A DNA stretch of 64,000 nt from Hymenobacter sp. DG25B (GTDB lineage: Bacteria > Bacteroidota > Bacteroidia > Cytophagales > Hymenobacteraceae): NCBI RefSeq assembly GCF_000801315.1, contig NZ_CP010057.1, positions 1 to 64,000 on the forward strand, given 5' to 3'. Below are positions 17,787 to 25,551 of the stretch, piece by piece (positions within the stretch are counted from its first letter, which is position 1; each line of letters begins with the position of its first letter). The position numbers were made by a program, and so were the translations under genes. The notes beneath the pieces are model-generated. The model worked only from the letters and a program-made list of their open reading frames with translations. It did not search any database and had not been told where the DNA came from.

Positions 17787-17937
17787 GCTGGGTAGCTAGT
17801 ACGCAGCGAAACTACCCAGCCCGATTAGCCCTCTGGAGAAAAAAGGATGAGTGGTAAAAAGTCGCGGGTGAAGTGCAGAAACTGGCTACGAATGGTAGTC
17901 CAGCTGCTGCCTGAGCTAGGCGTTTGCTGACTAAAAG

Positions 17938-18225
17938 CTAGCTGGCGTCTGGCTGGTTCTTCTTGAAGCGCGGGCGGCCCAGCGCCGGCGCGGGCGGCTC
18001 GATGGGATTATCCATCTGTTTCTGGGCCAGCCTGGTCATAGTGAGCAGGTCGGACTTGGCCAGCTCGGCCACTTTCACCAGCTCATCCAGCGTAAAGCTG
18101 CCGGGCTTGGCCATGCGCACGTTCAGGGTGTTGTGCGAGATGCCGATGTGGCGGGCCGTGTCGCTGCGCATACCCAAGGCGTGAATGAGTTCGGCCAGCG
18201 AATTATAGGAACTTGGTTTGAGCAT
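17938..18225 (-). CDS. Small helix-turn-helix-like protein
   Basis: From the ATG at 18225 (MLKPSSYNSLAELIHALGMR) the product has 95 residues. ALGMRSDTARHIGISHNTLN followed by FTLDELVKVAELAKSDL resembles a Cro/XRE-type helix-turn-helix, with ISHNTLNVR as the recognition helix. The C-terminus is basic (RPRFKKNQ). It lies between a hypothetical gene and topA and may regulate the operon, which is inference. Confidence 0.5.
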   Translation of the reverse strand: MLKPSSYNSLAELIHALGMRSDTARHIGISHNTLNVRMAKPGSFTLDELVKVAELAKSDLLTMTRLAQKQMDNPIEPPAPALGRPRFKKNQPDAS

Positions 18226-18308
18226 AGCCGGGGCCGCAAAGAGGTCTAACACGAGCAAAGATTAGTCAATTTTTGCAACATTACGGCCCCCGTCGCCCCG
18301 TAGTTCGG

Positions 18309-18803
18309 CTATTCAAAAAAGCTGGGTGCCTGGTAGCGGAGTATCTCCGCCCCGTCCGGCTCGGTGATGCGGTCGAGGTAAACCAGCACGTTGCCCTCGC
18401 GGGCCTGACGCTCCTCGGCCCGCTGCCAGACAGCGTACAACTCGGCGTAGGGGAAAAAATTCATCTGGTCGAAGCCGCTGGCGAAGCCCTGCACCATTTC
18501 CTCCACCTGCTCGCGCTGCTCGTGGGAAACGTCGTTGTACACCCAGCGCAGGAACTCGTCCGAGTCGGCTGGCAGGTCGAAGTAGGCCACCGTCTGCGGC
18601 ACGGTGTGGCTGCCCATGTAAAGCAGTAGCTCCCAGAGCCGGTAGTGGCTTTTCTCTCGCTGCCAGTATTCCACGATGTCCCGGCGGCCGGTTCCCATGG
18701 CCTGCCCGCCAAACTTCATGGTGCCGGGGTTGGCTGCGAGCGCTTTGCGGAAGCCGTAGTCGGTGACCCAGTCCTTTTTTGTGAGGCTCTGAAAGTTGTA
18801 CAT
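18309..18803 (-). CDS. Hypothetical plasmid protein
   Basis: A 164-residue acidic protein starting MYNFQSLTKKDWVTDYGFRK. It is rich in aromatic residues, with no membrane segment and no recognised family (REKSHYRLWELLLYMGSHTV, DFDQM-like loops). It lies in the leftward operon, 72 bases after the previous gene. A long reading frame in another frame over the same DNA is a GC-driven shadow. Confidence 0.5.
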   Translation of the reverse strand: MYNFQSLTKKDWVTDYGFRKALAANPGTMKFGGQAMGTGRRDIVEYWQREKSHYRLWELLLYMGSHTVPQTVAYFDLPADSDEFLRWVYNDVSHEQREQVEEMVQGFASGFDQMNFFPYAELYAVWQRAEERQAREGNVLVYLDRITEPDGAEILRYQAPSFFE

Positions 18804-18875
18804 GGGGGGCGTAGTCAGGGTTGGAGAGGCAAGTTAAGGCAAAGCCGGAACTGAAAAACCACTTTTTATAAGTGG

Positions 18876-19210
18876 CTATTCCGGCATCGGGGCCTGTTGC
18901 GGGCTGTTCCAATCGCGGTAGGCGGTGGTGTAGCGGTCGGCCACGATGGCCAGGCGCTCGGGCTGGTCGTCGCGCTTTATCCAGATGTGCGAGCTGCCGC
19001 AGTGCACCTGGTAGCCGGGGCCTAGCAACTGGCGGGCGGGCTCGGCGAACCCGCGCAGGTCGGCCGTATCGGGGGCAGCCTCGATAAGCTGCCGCAGCTG
19101 CTCCAGGCGCTGCGCTTCGGTGGAATCGGCGGTTGTTGCTCAACGGCCAGGTAGGCCAGCTGCGGGGCGAAAATGGGGCTATTCAGGGGGTGTTGTGCAG
19201 TCGGGGACAT
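18876..19210 (-). CDS. Hypothetical plasmid protein, one frame change
   Basis: The start at 19210 reads MSPTAQHPLNSPIFAPQLAY. After a one-base frame change near 19135 it continues DSTEAQRLEQLRQLIEAAPD and CGSSHIWIKRDDQPERLAIV, stopping at 18876. The reconstructed product of about 110 residues has no recognised family. The second half has the better coding pattern. The break may be a sequencing indel. Confidence 0.45.
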
Positions 19211-19238
19211 GGCAAAAAGAACAAAAGGGAGAGAATGA

Positions 19239-19574
19239 CTACTTCGTGGGCGGGCCGGGACTGGCCAGCTCCCGGGTGAGCAGCAGCACGCGGGCGTTGT
19301 GGAAGGCCTGGCCGAACACGCCGCGCTGGTAATCGCGGGCCAGCTGACCCACGTTGGCAAACTCGTAGCGCAGGCCCGTATCGCCTAAAGGCTGCAAAAA
19401 CCGGTCGGCCTCCTCGGCGCTGAAGCCGCTTAGGTCGCGGCCGTCACTGAGTAGCAGCTGCACACCCGGGCGCTCGTGGCGGCCCCGCTCGTAGGTGGTG
19501 TAAATCAGGCCTACCGCCCGCTCCCGGGCGTAATACACGGCATCGCCAACAACTAAATCCTGGGCCTGGGGCAT
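19239..19574 (-). CDS. Hypothetical plasmid protein
   Basis: From the ATG at 19574 (MPQAQDLVVGDAVYYARERA) this 111-residue protein has a strand-rich opening like a small barrel (VGLIYTTYERGRHERPGVQL, LLSDGRDLSGF), then helices. No family is known to me. It starts 11 bases after the stop of the preceding gene in the leftward operon. Confidence 0.5.
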   Translation of the reverse strand: MPQAQDLVVGDAVYYARERAVGLIYTTYERGRHERPGVQLLLSDGRDLSGFSAEEADRFLQPLGDTGLRYEFANVGQLARDYQRGVFGQAFHNARVLLLTRELASPGPPTK

Positions 19575-19584
19575 GGCAATGGGG

Positions 19585-19875
19585 TTAAAGCAGCAGGAGG
19601 GAAAACTGGCCGCCCTGGTCCTCACGGGTGGCCCGCAGCGCTTCGCGGCCGATGGGGCGCACGGCCCGCACTAGGGCACTGAGCACGTCGAAATCGGCCT
19701 GAGTATCGATGCGCAGCCCGAGCCGTTGGGCCACTTCGGCGGTCAGGCCGTCGCTGTCCAAGCCTTTGCCCAGCTGCTGCATCAGCATTTCCACGTCGGT
19801 AATGGCGGCGATAACCCGGCGGCGGTACTGGTTCCAGCCCGGGTGGATGATGGTGGGGGCTTCGCTGGCTTGCAT
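19585..19875 (-). CDS. Hypothetical plasmid protein
   Basis: From the ATG at 19875 (MQASEAPTIIHPGWNQYRRR) the product has 96 residues, is largely helical (VIAAITDVEMLMQQLGKGLD), and ends FSLLLL. No family is recognised. It starts 11 bases after the stop of the preceding gene, in step with the compact operon. Confidence 0.5.
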   Translation of the reverse strand: MQASEAPTIIHPGWNQYRRRVIAAITDVEMLMQQLGKGLDSDGLTAEVAQRLGLRIDTQADFDVLSALVRAVRPIGREALRATREDQGGQFSLLLL

Positions 19876-19885
19876 CCGGCAGGGG

Positions 19886-20230
19886 CTAAAGGTGGGTATC
19901 GTAGCCCGTGACCGAGGAGAAGAGGGCGGGCAAATCTTCCCCGTACACCATTTCAAACGTCTGCTGGTTGGTGATAACCGGCTCCCAGTCGACCAGCTTC
20001 TGGTGGTAAAACTCCACTTTGTAAGTGTCAGTGGGCATGAGCGTAATTTTCAGCCGGTTCACCTGGGCTTGGTTGCGGCGCAGGTCCATGCGTAGCCAGG
20101 GGTTCGGGTTGCTGGCCGTCCGGCCGGCGGCCATGAGCTTGTCGGCCCCGGTCATCACTAGGAAGCGGCGGCCTCCCAGCTGGGACAAGATGGTGTAAGC
20201 TTCCTCTACGACTTCGGGTTTAGCGCTCAT
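19886..20230 (-). CDS. Hypothetical protein, first gene of the leftward plasmid operon
   Basis: From the ATG at 20230 (MSAKPEVVEEAYTILSQLGG) the product has 114 residues. RRFLVMTGADKLMAAG followed by NQAQVNRLKITLMPTDTYKV resembles small proteins common on Bacteroidota conjugative elements, whose function is unknown. It leads an operon of seven or eight leftward genes that includes topA. A promoter-like repeat sits 33 bases upstream. Confidence 0.55.
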   Translation of the reverse strand: MSAKPEVVEEAYTILSQLGGRRFLVMTGADKLMAAGRTASNPNPWLRMDLRRNQAQVNRLKITLMPTDTYKVEFYHQKLVDWEPVITNQQTFEMVYGEDLPALFSSVTGYDTHL

Positions 20231-20263
20231 AAGCAAAAGGCTGTTTTATTGCGTTCCTGACAG

Positions 20264-20374
20264 TTATTAAACGCAAAATAGCCTGTTAATGTTTCAATTT
20301 TATTTAAATTATATTGTCAATTATTGACTAATTAGAGGTGTAAGGAGGCTTTCTGAATAGCTTTTTCCCTTTCG
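20264..20374 (-). promoter_or_regulatory. Shared promoter-like repeat, copy 1
   Basis: The core 20264-20328 (on the plus strand starting TTATTAAACGCAAAA, then TTAATGTTTCAATTTTATT, ending TTATTGAC) recurs at 30063-30127 and 31222-31287. Each core begins 33-35 bases before a leftward start codon. This copy contains the palindrome GTCAATTATTGAC. A second conserved box, TTTTTCCCTTT, lies 34 bases further upstream. It likely holds the promoter and an operator of the topA operon. Confidence 0.6.
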
Positions 20375-20660
20375 TTTTTTCGGAAATCCACTGTGGTACT
20401 GGCCACCGGTCTGGTGCTTACGTGCTCAGCCGGCCTTGCCTCGCTGCTTCTAACCCCTGGTCTATGCTATCCTGAGCAGAGCCTTAGTAGCCTGTTGCCT
20501 GTCTTTGCTCTGGGAGCAGCCTGGTTGATGCCCCGCGAGTATGTTCACGAGGCTCATGCTCGTCTTGGGATTTGATATGGGCCTGGAAAAGTGGAACTCC
20601 TGTCACGCAAGGAAAGCAGGCAGCTGATAAAGTCCGCAATATCTTCGTCTATGGCGTTTA
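20341..20660. other. Stretch without a supported gene, left of the origin
   Basis: A 60-codon frame from a GTG at 20393 (ATGLVLTCSAGLASLLL) could encode two short hydrophobic segments, but it has no ATG and no recognisable partner, so I do not call it. Otherwise I see only the outer box of the promoter repeat. Confidence 0.3.
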
Positions 20661-20674
20661 AACAGCACTTTTGG

Positions 20675-20909
20675 CTTATAAAACCTTTCCCTTAGCATAG
20701 TAAAAGCTGGGCGAAAAGCTGAGCAAATGCTTGCAATCGGCTTATAAAACCTTTCTTTTAGCTTGCTCAAAGGTTAGTGAAAGTCTATTAGTGGGCTTAT
20801 AAAACCTTTCCTTTGGAATCCGGTCCGCGTCTGATGCCCCAGATGCGCCGGAATTTGCGGCTGTGAGTAATGTCTCAATGAGGTGGCAACAGACTTATAA
20901 AACCTTTCC
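20675..20909 (+). repeat. Iteron group A of the replication origin (four copies)
   Basis: CTTATAAAACCTTTC occurs at 20675, 20741, 20796 and 20894, usually followed by C/T-rich bases. The copies share one orientation and are 55-98 bases apart. They are the reverse complement of the tightly packed group B at 21225-21326. Iterons like these bind Rep_3 initiators; the wide spacing suggests a copy-control or handcuffing role rather than the core origin. Confidence 0.85.
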
Positions 20910-21224
20910 TTTCGTCATCGCTAGCTCTTTTAGGTAGTTGATACACTTACAGCGGGTTGGGAGTCGTGACAGAAAGGTTATTTGAAGGATAAAGGGGGTA
21001 TCCTGAGTTTATATTACATTTAATATTAGTAAAGTGCAATCACTGTTTTTAATGAGTGCCCATACCCTTTTGTTGTTTTCTGTTTTGGGTTGCCGGTCCA
21101 CCCGAAATCAGACCTTCTAAAAGCCTTTTTTTGTTCTCATCACAAGCTTGTGAGATTTGTTAGTTATTTGTCTTATTTGTAAGGCCTGTAACGTGTTGAT
21201 TTTCATTGTCTAGGAAGGTACTTA

Positions 21225-21326
21225 GGAAAGGTTTTATAAGTCAAAGGAAAGGTTTTATAAGTCTAAAGGGAAGGGATTATAAGCGAAGGGAAAGGTTTTA
21301 TAAGTCCAGTGGAAAGGTTTTATAAG
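21225..21326 (-). repeat. Iteron group B of the replication origin (five copies)
   Basis: GGAAAGGTTTTATAAG starts at 21225, 21246, 21289 and 21311, with a degenerate copy (GGAAGGGATTATAAG) at 21269. The 21-23-base period equals two helical turns and places bound initiators on one face of the DNA. The array ends about 95 bases before the rep start. The AT-rich stretch between groups A and B (20990-21220) is the likely melting region. Confidence 0.88.
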
Positions 21327-21420
21327 TGAAAAGAAAGAACCTAAAGGGAAAACTTTCTTTTGAGCTTTCCTTTTGTTTTCCACTTGTTATCTTCGCCTAT
21401 ACTACTGCCTTCCCACCCCT

Positions 21421-22395
21421 ATGCAAGTTCTTGACAATGCGGCTACTATAGCCAATTCCACTGGCCTCGAAATCCGGCAGCACAACGCCATCACGACGGC
21501 GCGCTACGAGATGACGGCCTGCGAGATGGACATTGTGTTCTATCTGCTCTCGTTGCTGAAGAAGGAAGACCGCATCGGCACCTTCTACCGGGTGAAAGTG
21601 CTGGACCTGCAGCACCTAACGGGTCGGCAGTGGAACTACCAGCAGTTCCTGGAGGCCACTTCGGCGCTGCGAACTCGGGAATACGTGATTGAGGATAACA
21701 AGCGCATCCTGCAGGTCGGCCTGCTGGCTTCGGCCGAGTACATGAAGGGTGAGGGTGTTATTGAGTTGGAAATCTCGGAGAAGATTCGACCCTATCTTAT
21801 CGACTTAAAGCGCAACTTCACCTCGTTTCGCCTGCAGGCGGCCTTCAGCTTGAGCAGCAAGTACGCCAAGCGCATCTACCAGATTGCTTCGCAGTGGAAG
21901 GACAAGGCTGAAACCCGCACTTTCAGCCTGCACGACTTGAAGGTGATGCTGGCCCTGAAAGACCCCAAGGGGGTCGAGCCGGAGCAGTACACCAAGGTGT
22001 CCATGTTTCAGAAGTACGTGCTCGACGTGGCGGTGACTCAAATCAACCAGAATACGGACCTGCACATTGGCTACGAGCTCATCAAAAAGGGCCGCTCTTT
22101 CGAGAGTATCCGCTTTCAAATCAAGCAGCAGGAGCCTCATCAGCTGCCCCTGCCGTTTGAGCAGCCCCTGGATGACTCCCGGCTACAGATGGCGCGGCAG
22201 CGGCTGGCGGAACTCGATATCCGGGATACCCGGCTGATTGAACAGATTCTTGGCGAAGCCCGCATGGTCGATGAGCTTTTCTCCTTCTGCTACAAACTCA
22301 AAACCGGTAAGATGAAGGCTTCTACCAACCCCGGGGGCTTGTTTTTGACCGTAGTGGGACTGCGTAAAGCACAGGCTGCACCGGCCAAAAAGTAA
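21421..22395 (+). CDS. rep: Rep_3 family plasmid replication initiator
   Basis: From the ATG at 21421 (MQVLDNAATIANSTGLEIRQ) the product has 324 residues. Two winged-helix domains of the Rep_3/RepB type are indicated by HNAITTARYEMTACEMDIVF, IELEISEKIRPYLIDLKRNF and YAKRIYQIASQWKDK. Such proteins bind iterons as monomers to open the origin and repress their own gene as dimers. Nine iterons lie directly upstream, and TATCTTCG at 21388-21395 is a plausible -7 box. An upstream in-frame extension to 21373 is less likely. This gene and its iterons are the strongest evidence that the window is plasmid DNA. Confidence 0.93.
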   Translation: MQVLDNAATIANSTGLEIRQHNAITTARYEMTACEMDIVFYLLSLLKKEDRIGTFYRVKVLDLQHLTGRQWNYQQFLEATSALRTREYVIEDNKRILQVGLLASAEYMKGEGVIELEISEKIRPYLIDLKRNFTSFRLQAAFSLSSKYAKRIYQIASQWKDKAETRTFSLHDLKVMLALKDPKGVEPEQYTKVSMFQKYVLDVAVTQINQNTDLHIGYELIKKGRSFESIRFQIKQQEPHQLPLPFEQPLDDSRLQMARQRLAELDIRDTRLIEQILGEARMVDELFSFCYKLKTGKMKASTNPGGLFLTVVGLRKAQAAPAKK

Positions 22396-22446
22396 CCTCG
22401 ACAGTATAAGTTTTAGTATAAAGGAGGTGAGGGTTTGTTAAGCTCA

Positions 22447-22710
22447 TCATTGGGTGTTCTCAACAGTAGAAAAAGGTACAAATTCTGAACGGTTTTTGTG
22501 CCTTTTTATGCTGATAACAGGTGTTTTATTAACTTGGTACTGTTGAGTTAATTCTTCTTGACCGGAGCTATTATCAGACCCGGCTCGGAGTGCTGCTTCA
22601 TGCGTGAGTAGCAGTACTAGAGTCCCGCTGGCGGTGGCCGCGATGCCTGCCACAAAGCTGCACTTTTTGAAATAGGACGCCCCGGCAACTAGGCCCGCAC
22701 CTCCACGCAC
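22447..22710 (-). CDS. Possible small membrane protein
   Basis: A leftward frame of about 87 codons, apparently with a GTG start, has one hydrophobic segment (FVAGIAATASGTLVLLLTH) and a polar tail ending FVPFSTVENTQ. There is no ATG at the front and no family match. The region between rep and the sigma factor holds nothing else that I can support, so this is a weak call. Confidence 0.25.
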   Translation of the reverse strand: MRGGAGLVAGASYFKKCSFVAGIAATASGTLVLLLTHEAALRAGSDNSSGQEELTQQYQVNKTPVISIKRHKNRSEFVPFSTVENTQ

Positions 22711-22903
22711 GCACTGGGCAGCCCCCCGCTGATTCAGTGACCTACCGACACCGGCAGCTACCAGCCGGGATGGGACTTTGCCCCTTGCCGTGAACCTTTC
22801 CGCCGGCCAGCATCTTGATACTCATTGGACCCAGCCGCAGCGCCAAATGCCAGGGGTGGGTTCTTCCTCGTTTAGAAACCAAAACAAGTAGTAGCGTTAC
22901 CGC

Positions 22904-23767
22904 ATGAGACAGCTCAAAATCAGCAAGCAGATTACCAACCGCGAAAGCCAGTCCTTGGATAAGTACCTCCAGGAAATTGGCAAAGTGAGCCTGGTGTCGA
23001 TAGACGAGGAAGTAGAACTCGCCCAGCGCATTCGCGAGGGTGACCAGATGGCCCTCGAAAAGCTGACCAAAGCCAACCTGCGTTTCGTGGTTTCGGTGTC
23101 CAAGCAGTACCAGAACCAGGGCCTGACCCTGGGCGACCTCATCAACGAGGGCAACCTGGGGCTGATTAAAGCGGCCAAGCGCTTCGATGAAACCAAGGGC
23201 TTCAAGTTTATTTCCTACGCCGTGTGGTGGATTCGCCAGAGCATCCTGCAGGCCCTGGCCGAGCAGAGCCGCATCGTGCGCCTGCCCCTGAATCGGGTGG
23301 GCTCGCTCAACAAAATCAGCCGCTCGTTCTCCGAGCTGGAGCAGAAGTTCGAGCGCGAGCCCTCGCCCGACGAGATTGCCGAGTTGCTGGAGCTGAGCAC
23401 TTCCGAAGTGACAGACACGCTGAAAATTTCGGGCCGCCACGTCTCGATGGATGCGCCCTTCGTGCAGGGCGAAGAAAACCGGCTGCTCGACGTAATGGAG
23501 AATGAGGATGCCGAAAGCCCGGATGCCGGCCTACTGAACGACTCCCTGCGTCGGGAGGTCCAGCGGGCCCTCTCGACCCTCACGATGCGCGAAGCCGATG
23601 TTGTGACGCTCCATTTTGGGCTGAATGGAAACGCAGCGCGGACGCTGGAAGAGATTGGCGAGCAGTTCAGCCTGACCCGTGAGCGGGTGCGGCAGATAAA
23701 GGAAAAAGCCATTCGACGCCTCAAGCACACCACCCGCTCGAAGGCTCTGAAACCGTACCTGGGCTAG
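22904..23767 (+). CDS. rpoD: Primary-type sigma-70 factor (RpoD/SigA, Bacteroidota form)
   Basis: This 287-residue protein begins [20 protein letters not shown], the standard start of the Bacteroidota housekeeping sigma factor. Region 1.2 is [12 protein letters not shown] and region 2 is [17 protein letters not shown] with [18 protein letters not shown] and [10 protein letters not shown]. Region 3 follows, and region 4.2 has [19 protein letters not shown]. There is no long region 1.1, as is normal for the phylum. It directs RNA polymerase to TAnnTTTG-type promoters. On a plasmid it is either a spare copy or a divergent one that favours plasmid promoters (region 1.2-2.1 reads [19 protein letters not shown]). 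A perfect palindrome follows as terminator. Confidence 0.93.
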   Translation: MRQLKISKQITNRESQSLDKYLQEIGKVSLVSIDEEVELAQRIREGDQMALEKLTKANLRFVVSVSKQYQNQGLTLGDLINEGNLGLIKAAKRFDETKGFKFISYAVWWIRQSILQALAEQSRIVRLPLNRVGSLNKISRSFSELEQKFEREPSPDEIAELLELSTSEVTDTLKISGRHVSMDAPFVQGEENRLLDVMENEDAESPDAGLLNDSLRREVQRALSTLTMREADVVTLHFGLNGNAARTLEEIGEQFSLTRERVRQIKEKAIRRLKHTTRSKALKPYLG

Positions 23768-23860
23768 CGGTTCCGGTCTGTTATATGGCCCACTTAAGTC
23801 ATTAGAGATTAGATAACACCCTGGTTTCTCCTTCTGTCGCCGGCCACCGGTGCCCGAGCA

Positions 23861-23892
23861 AAAGCGCCCCGGTCAATTGACCGGGGCGCTTT
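23861..23892. terminator. Perfect 32-base palindrome, bidirectional terminator
   Basis: AAAGCGCCCCGGTCAA at 23861-23876 is exactly mirrored to 23892, and CGTTT follows. The GC-rich stem flanked by A and T runs fits a rho-independent terminator usable in both directions. It lies about 95 bases after the sigma factor gene. Confidence 0.8.
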
Positions 23893-24019
23893 CGTTTAGG
23901 CCTTCTTATAACCGCGGGGAGATAAAATTACGCTAAGCGCTTTGTAGCGTTTTTAACATTGGTAAAAAGAAGCGCGTGTGCTGGACCGGACCTTTGTGCC
24001 AGTACCTTTCTTATTCGTC

Positions 24020-24346
24020 ATGCAGTGGTTGTTGTTGGTCCTGGCCGGGTTGGCCGAAGTCGCGTTTGCCTTTTGTCTCGGCAAGGCGAAGCTGGCGATT
24101 GGAGCCGAAGCGGTCGGGTGGTACGCCGCCTTTGGGGGGTGTGCGGTTCTGAGCTTTTACTTGCTCAACCTGAGCCTCGTGCAGATACCCTTGGGCACGG
24201 CCTACGCCGTCTGGACCGGCATCGGGGCGGTAGGTACGGCGGTGGTCGGTGTCGTCGCATTTGGGGACCCGCTGACCGCGCCGCGCCTGTTTTTCCTCAC
24301 CACCCTCATCGGGTCGGTGCTGGGCCTGAAAGCCGTAGCGCACTAG
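24020..24346 (+). CDS. SMR family multidrug efflux transporter
   Basis: From the ATG at 24020 (MQWLLLVLAGLAEVAFAFCL) the product has 108 residues and four membrane helices, the standard small multidrug resistance fold. Glu in LAGLAEVAF corresponds to the conserved proton- and drug-binding Glu14 of EmrE. IPLGTAYAVWTGIGAVGTAV is the family helix-3 motif. It exports cationic compounds or guanidinium in exchange for protons as a dimer. The subtype (Gdx/SugE-like or EmrE-like) cannot be fixed here. A convergent Crp-type regulator follows 11 bases later. Confidence 0.88.
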   Translation: MQWLLLVLAGLAEVAFAFCLGKAKLAIGAEAVGWYAAFGGCAVLSFYLLNLSLVQIPLGTAYAVWTGIGAVGTAVVGVVAFGDPLTAPRLFFLTTLIGSVLGLKAVAH

Positions 24347-24357
24347 CGATGTGGTGC

Positions 24358-24933
24358 CTACTTGAGTTTGGCGCGCACGCGGCTTAATGTGACCTGGGTA
24401 ATGCCCAAGTACGACGCCAGGTGTCCCAGCGCCACGCGGTGTAGCAGGTGCGGGCTGTGGCGCAGCAGGTCGGCGTAGCGTTCCTCGGCGGTGCGAAACT
24501 GCCGGGCAATGAGTTGCTGCTCGGTTTGCTGCCACACGCGCTCGACGAGCACCCGCCCCCAGTTGGCCAAGTGGAGGTCCTCCCGGTACAGGGCGTGCAG
24601 CGCCCGCATGTTAAGGCGAAACAGGCCGCTGTCTTCCAGCAGCTCCATCGTCTCGTAGCTCACGGCCTGCTCCGTATAGCCCCGAATTGAAGCTAAGACC
24701 GACCCCTCTTCGGAAAACCAAAACGTAACCTCCCGGTCCGCTCGGCGGGCATACACCCGCGCCAGGCCCCGCTGCACCACATAGACGTGGTGGGCCAGCA
24801 CGTCGTCCCGAAACAAGACGGCCCCCTTCGGCAACTCCACATACTCGGCCAGCGCCAACAGCTTCTCCAGCGAAGCGGGCGGCAACGGGTACGTGGCCAG
24901 CAGAATCTCGGAAAGGGTCAGGTTGGGGGTCAC
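24358..24933 (-). CDS. Crp/Fnr family transcriptional regulator
   Basis: From the GTG at 24933 (VTPNLTLSEILLATYPLPPA) the product has 191 residues, the usual length; an ATG at 24993 would leave only 16 bases to the divergent gene. The cyclic-nucleotide-binding barrel is visible (ELPKGAVLFRDDVLAHHVYV, LARVYARRADREVTFWFSEE), followed by HLASYLGITQVTLSRVRAKL, the C-terminal helix-turn-helix. Such one-domain sensors in Bacteroidota often control adjacent efflux or stress genes. The ligand is unknown. It is convergent with the SMR gene and divergent from the GNAT gene. Confidence 0.85.
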   Translation of the reverse strand: MTPNLTLSEILLATYPLPPASLEKLLALAEYVELPKGAVLFRDDVLAHHVYVVQRGLARVYARRADREVTFWFSEEGSVLASIRGYTEQAVSYETMELLEDSGLFRLNMRALHALYREDLHLANWGRVLVERVWQQTEQQLIARQFRTAEERYADLLRHSPHLLHRVALGHLASYLGITQVTLSRVRAKLK

Positions 24934-25009
24934 GCCCGCAAGATAACCGCTGCTTTTTCTGGTAGGGCTCCGCCTTGCCGCCTTTTTTACCATTCAACAA
25001 CTCCTCCCT

Positions 25010-25540
25010 ATGGAACCCATCACCCTCCGCCAAGTTACTCCCGCTGACGTTCGCCAGTTGCAGCACATCGGCCGCCAAACGTTTTTCGAGACGTTCGCCG
25101 CCAGTAATTCCGAAGAAAACATGCGCGCCTACCTGGAAGAAGGCTTTGCGGCCGAAAAGCTAACGGCCGAACTGCAAGAGCCGCACTCCACCTTTTACTT
25201 CGCCGAGCAGGCCGGCCGCGTTATCGGTTACCTGAAAGTGAACACCGGCCCGGCGCAAACCGAGCAGCACACTCCCCATGCCCTGGAAGTCGAACGCATT
25301 TACGTGCTGCAGGAATTTCACGGCCAGCGGGTGGGGCAGCTGCTCTACGAGCAGGCCCTGCACCTGGCCACGCAGGCGCGGGCCGAGTGCCTATGGCTCG
25401 GGGTGTGGGAAGAAAACCCGCGCGCCATCCGCTTCTATGAGAAAAACGGCTTTGTGGCTTTCGACAAGCATGTGTTCAAGCTCGGCGAGGACGAGCAGAC
25501 CGATATTATGATGAAGCTGCCCCTGCTCAGCAACCAGTAG
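25010..25540 (+). CDS. GNAT family N-acetyltransferase
   Basis: This 176-residue protein starts MEPITLRQVTPADVRQLQHI. Motif A is VERIYVLQEFHGQRVGQLLY (acetyl-CoA binding at QEFHGQRVG). Motif B is CLWLGVWEENPRAIRFYEKN, then GFVAFDKHVFKLG. The pattern is that of PaiA/spermidine-type GNAT enzymes, but the amine acceptor is unknown. It ends 11 bases before the EamA transporter, so it likely heads a rightward operon of three genes. Confidence 0.88.
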   Translation: MEPITLRQVTPADVRQLQHIGRQTFFETFAASNSEENMRAYLEEGFAAEKLTAELQEPHSTFYFAEQAGRVIGYLKVNTGPAQTEQHTPHALEVERIYVLQEFHGQRVGQLLYEQALHLATQARAECLWLGVWEENPRAIRFYEKNGFVAFDKHVFKLGEDEQTDIMMKLPLLSNQ

Positions 25541-25551
25541 CGATAAGGGCT

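Noticed and set aside
18313-19143. 276-codon Arg/Pro-rich frame over the small plasmid genes
   Set aside because: It overlaps two better-supported genes on the same strand in another frame and has low-complexity, GC-driven composition.
20393-20575. 60-codon hydrophobic frame left of the origin
   Set aside because: It has no ATG start, no family and no coupled neighbour. It could be real but I cannot support it.
20675-21326. CRISPR-like repeat array
   Set aside because: Repeats are 15-16 bases, occur in both orientations, have irregular or 5-7-base spacers, and directly precede a Rep_3 gene. They are iterons.
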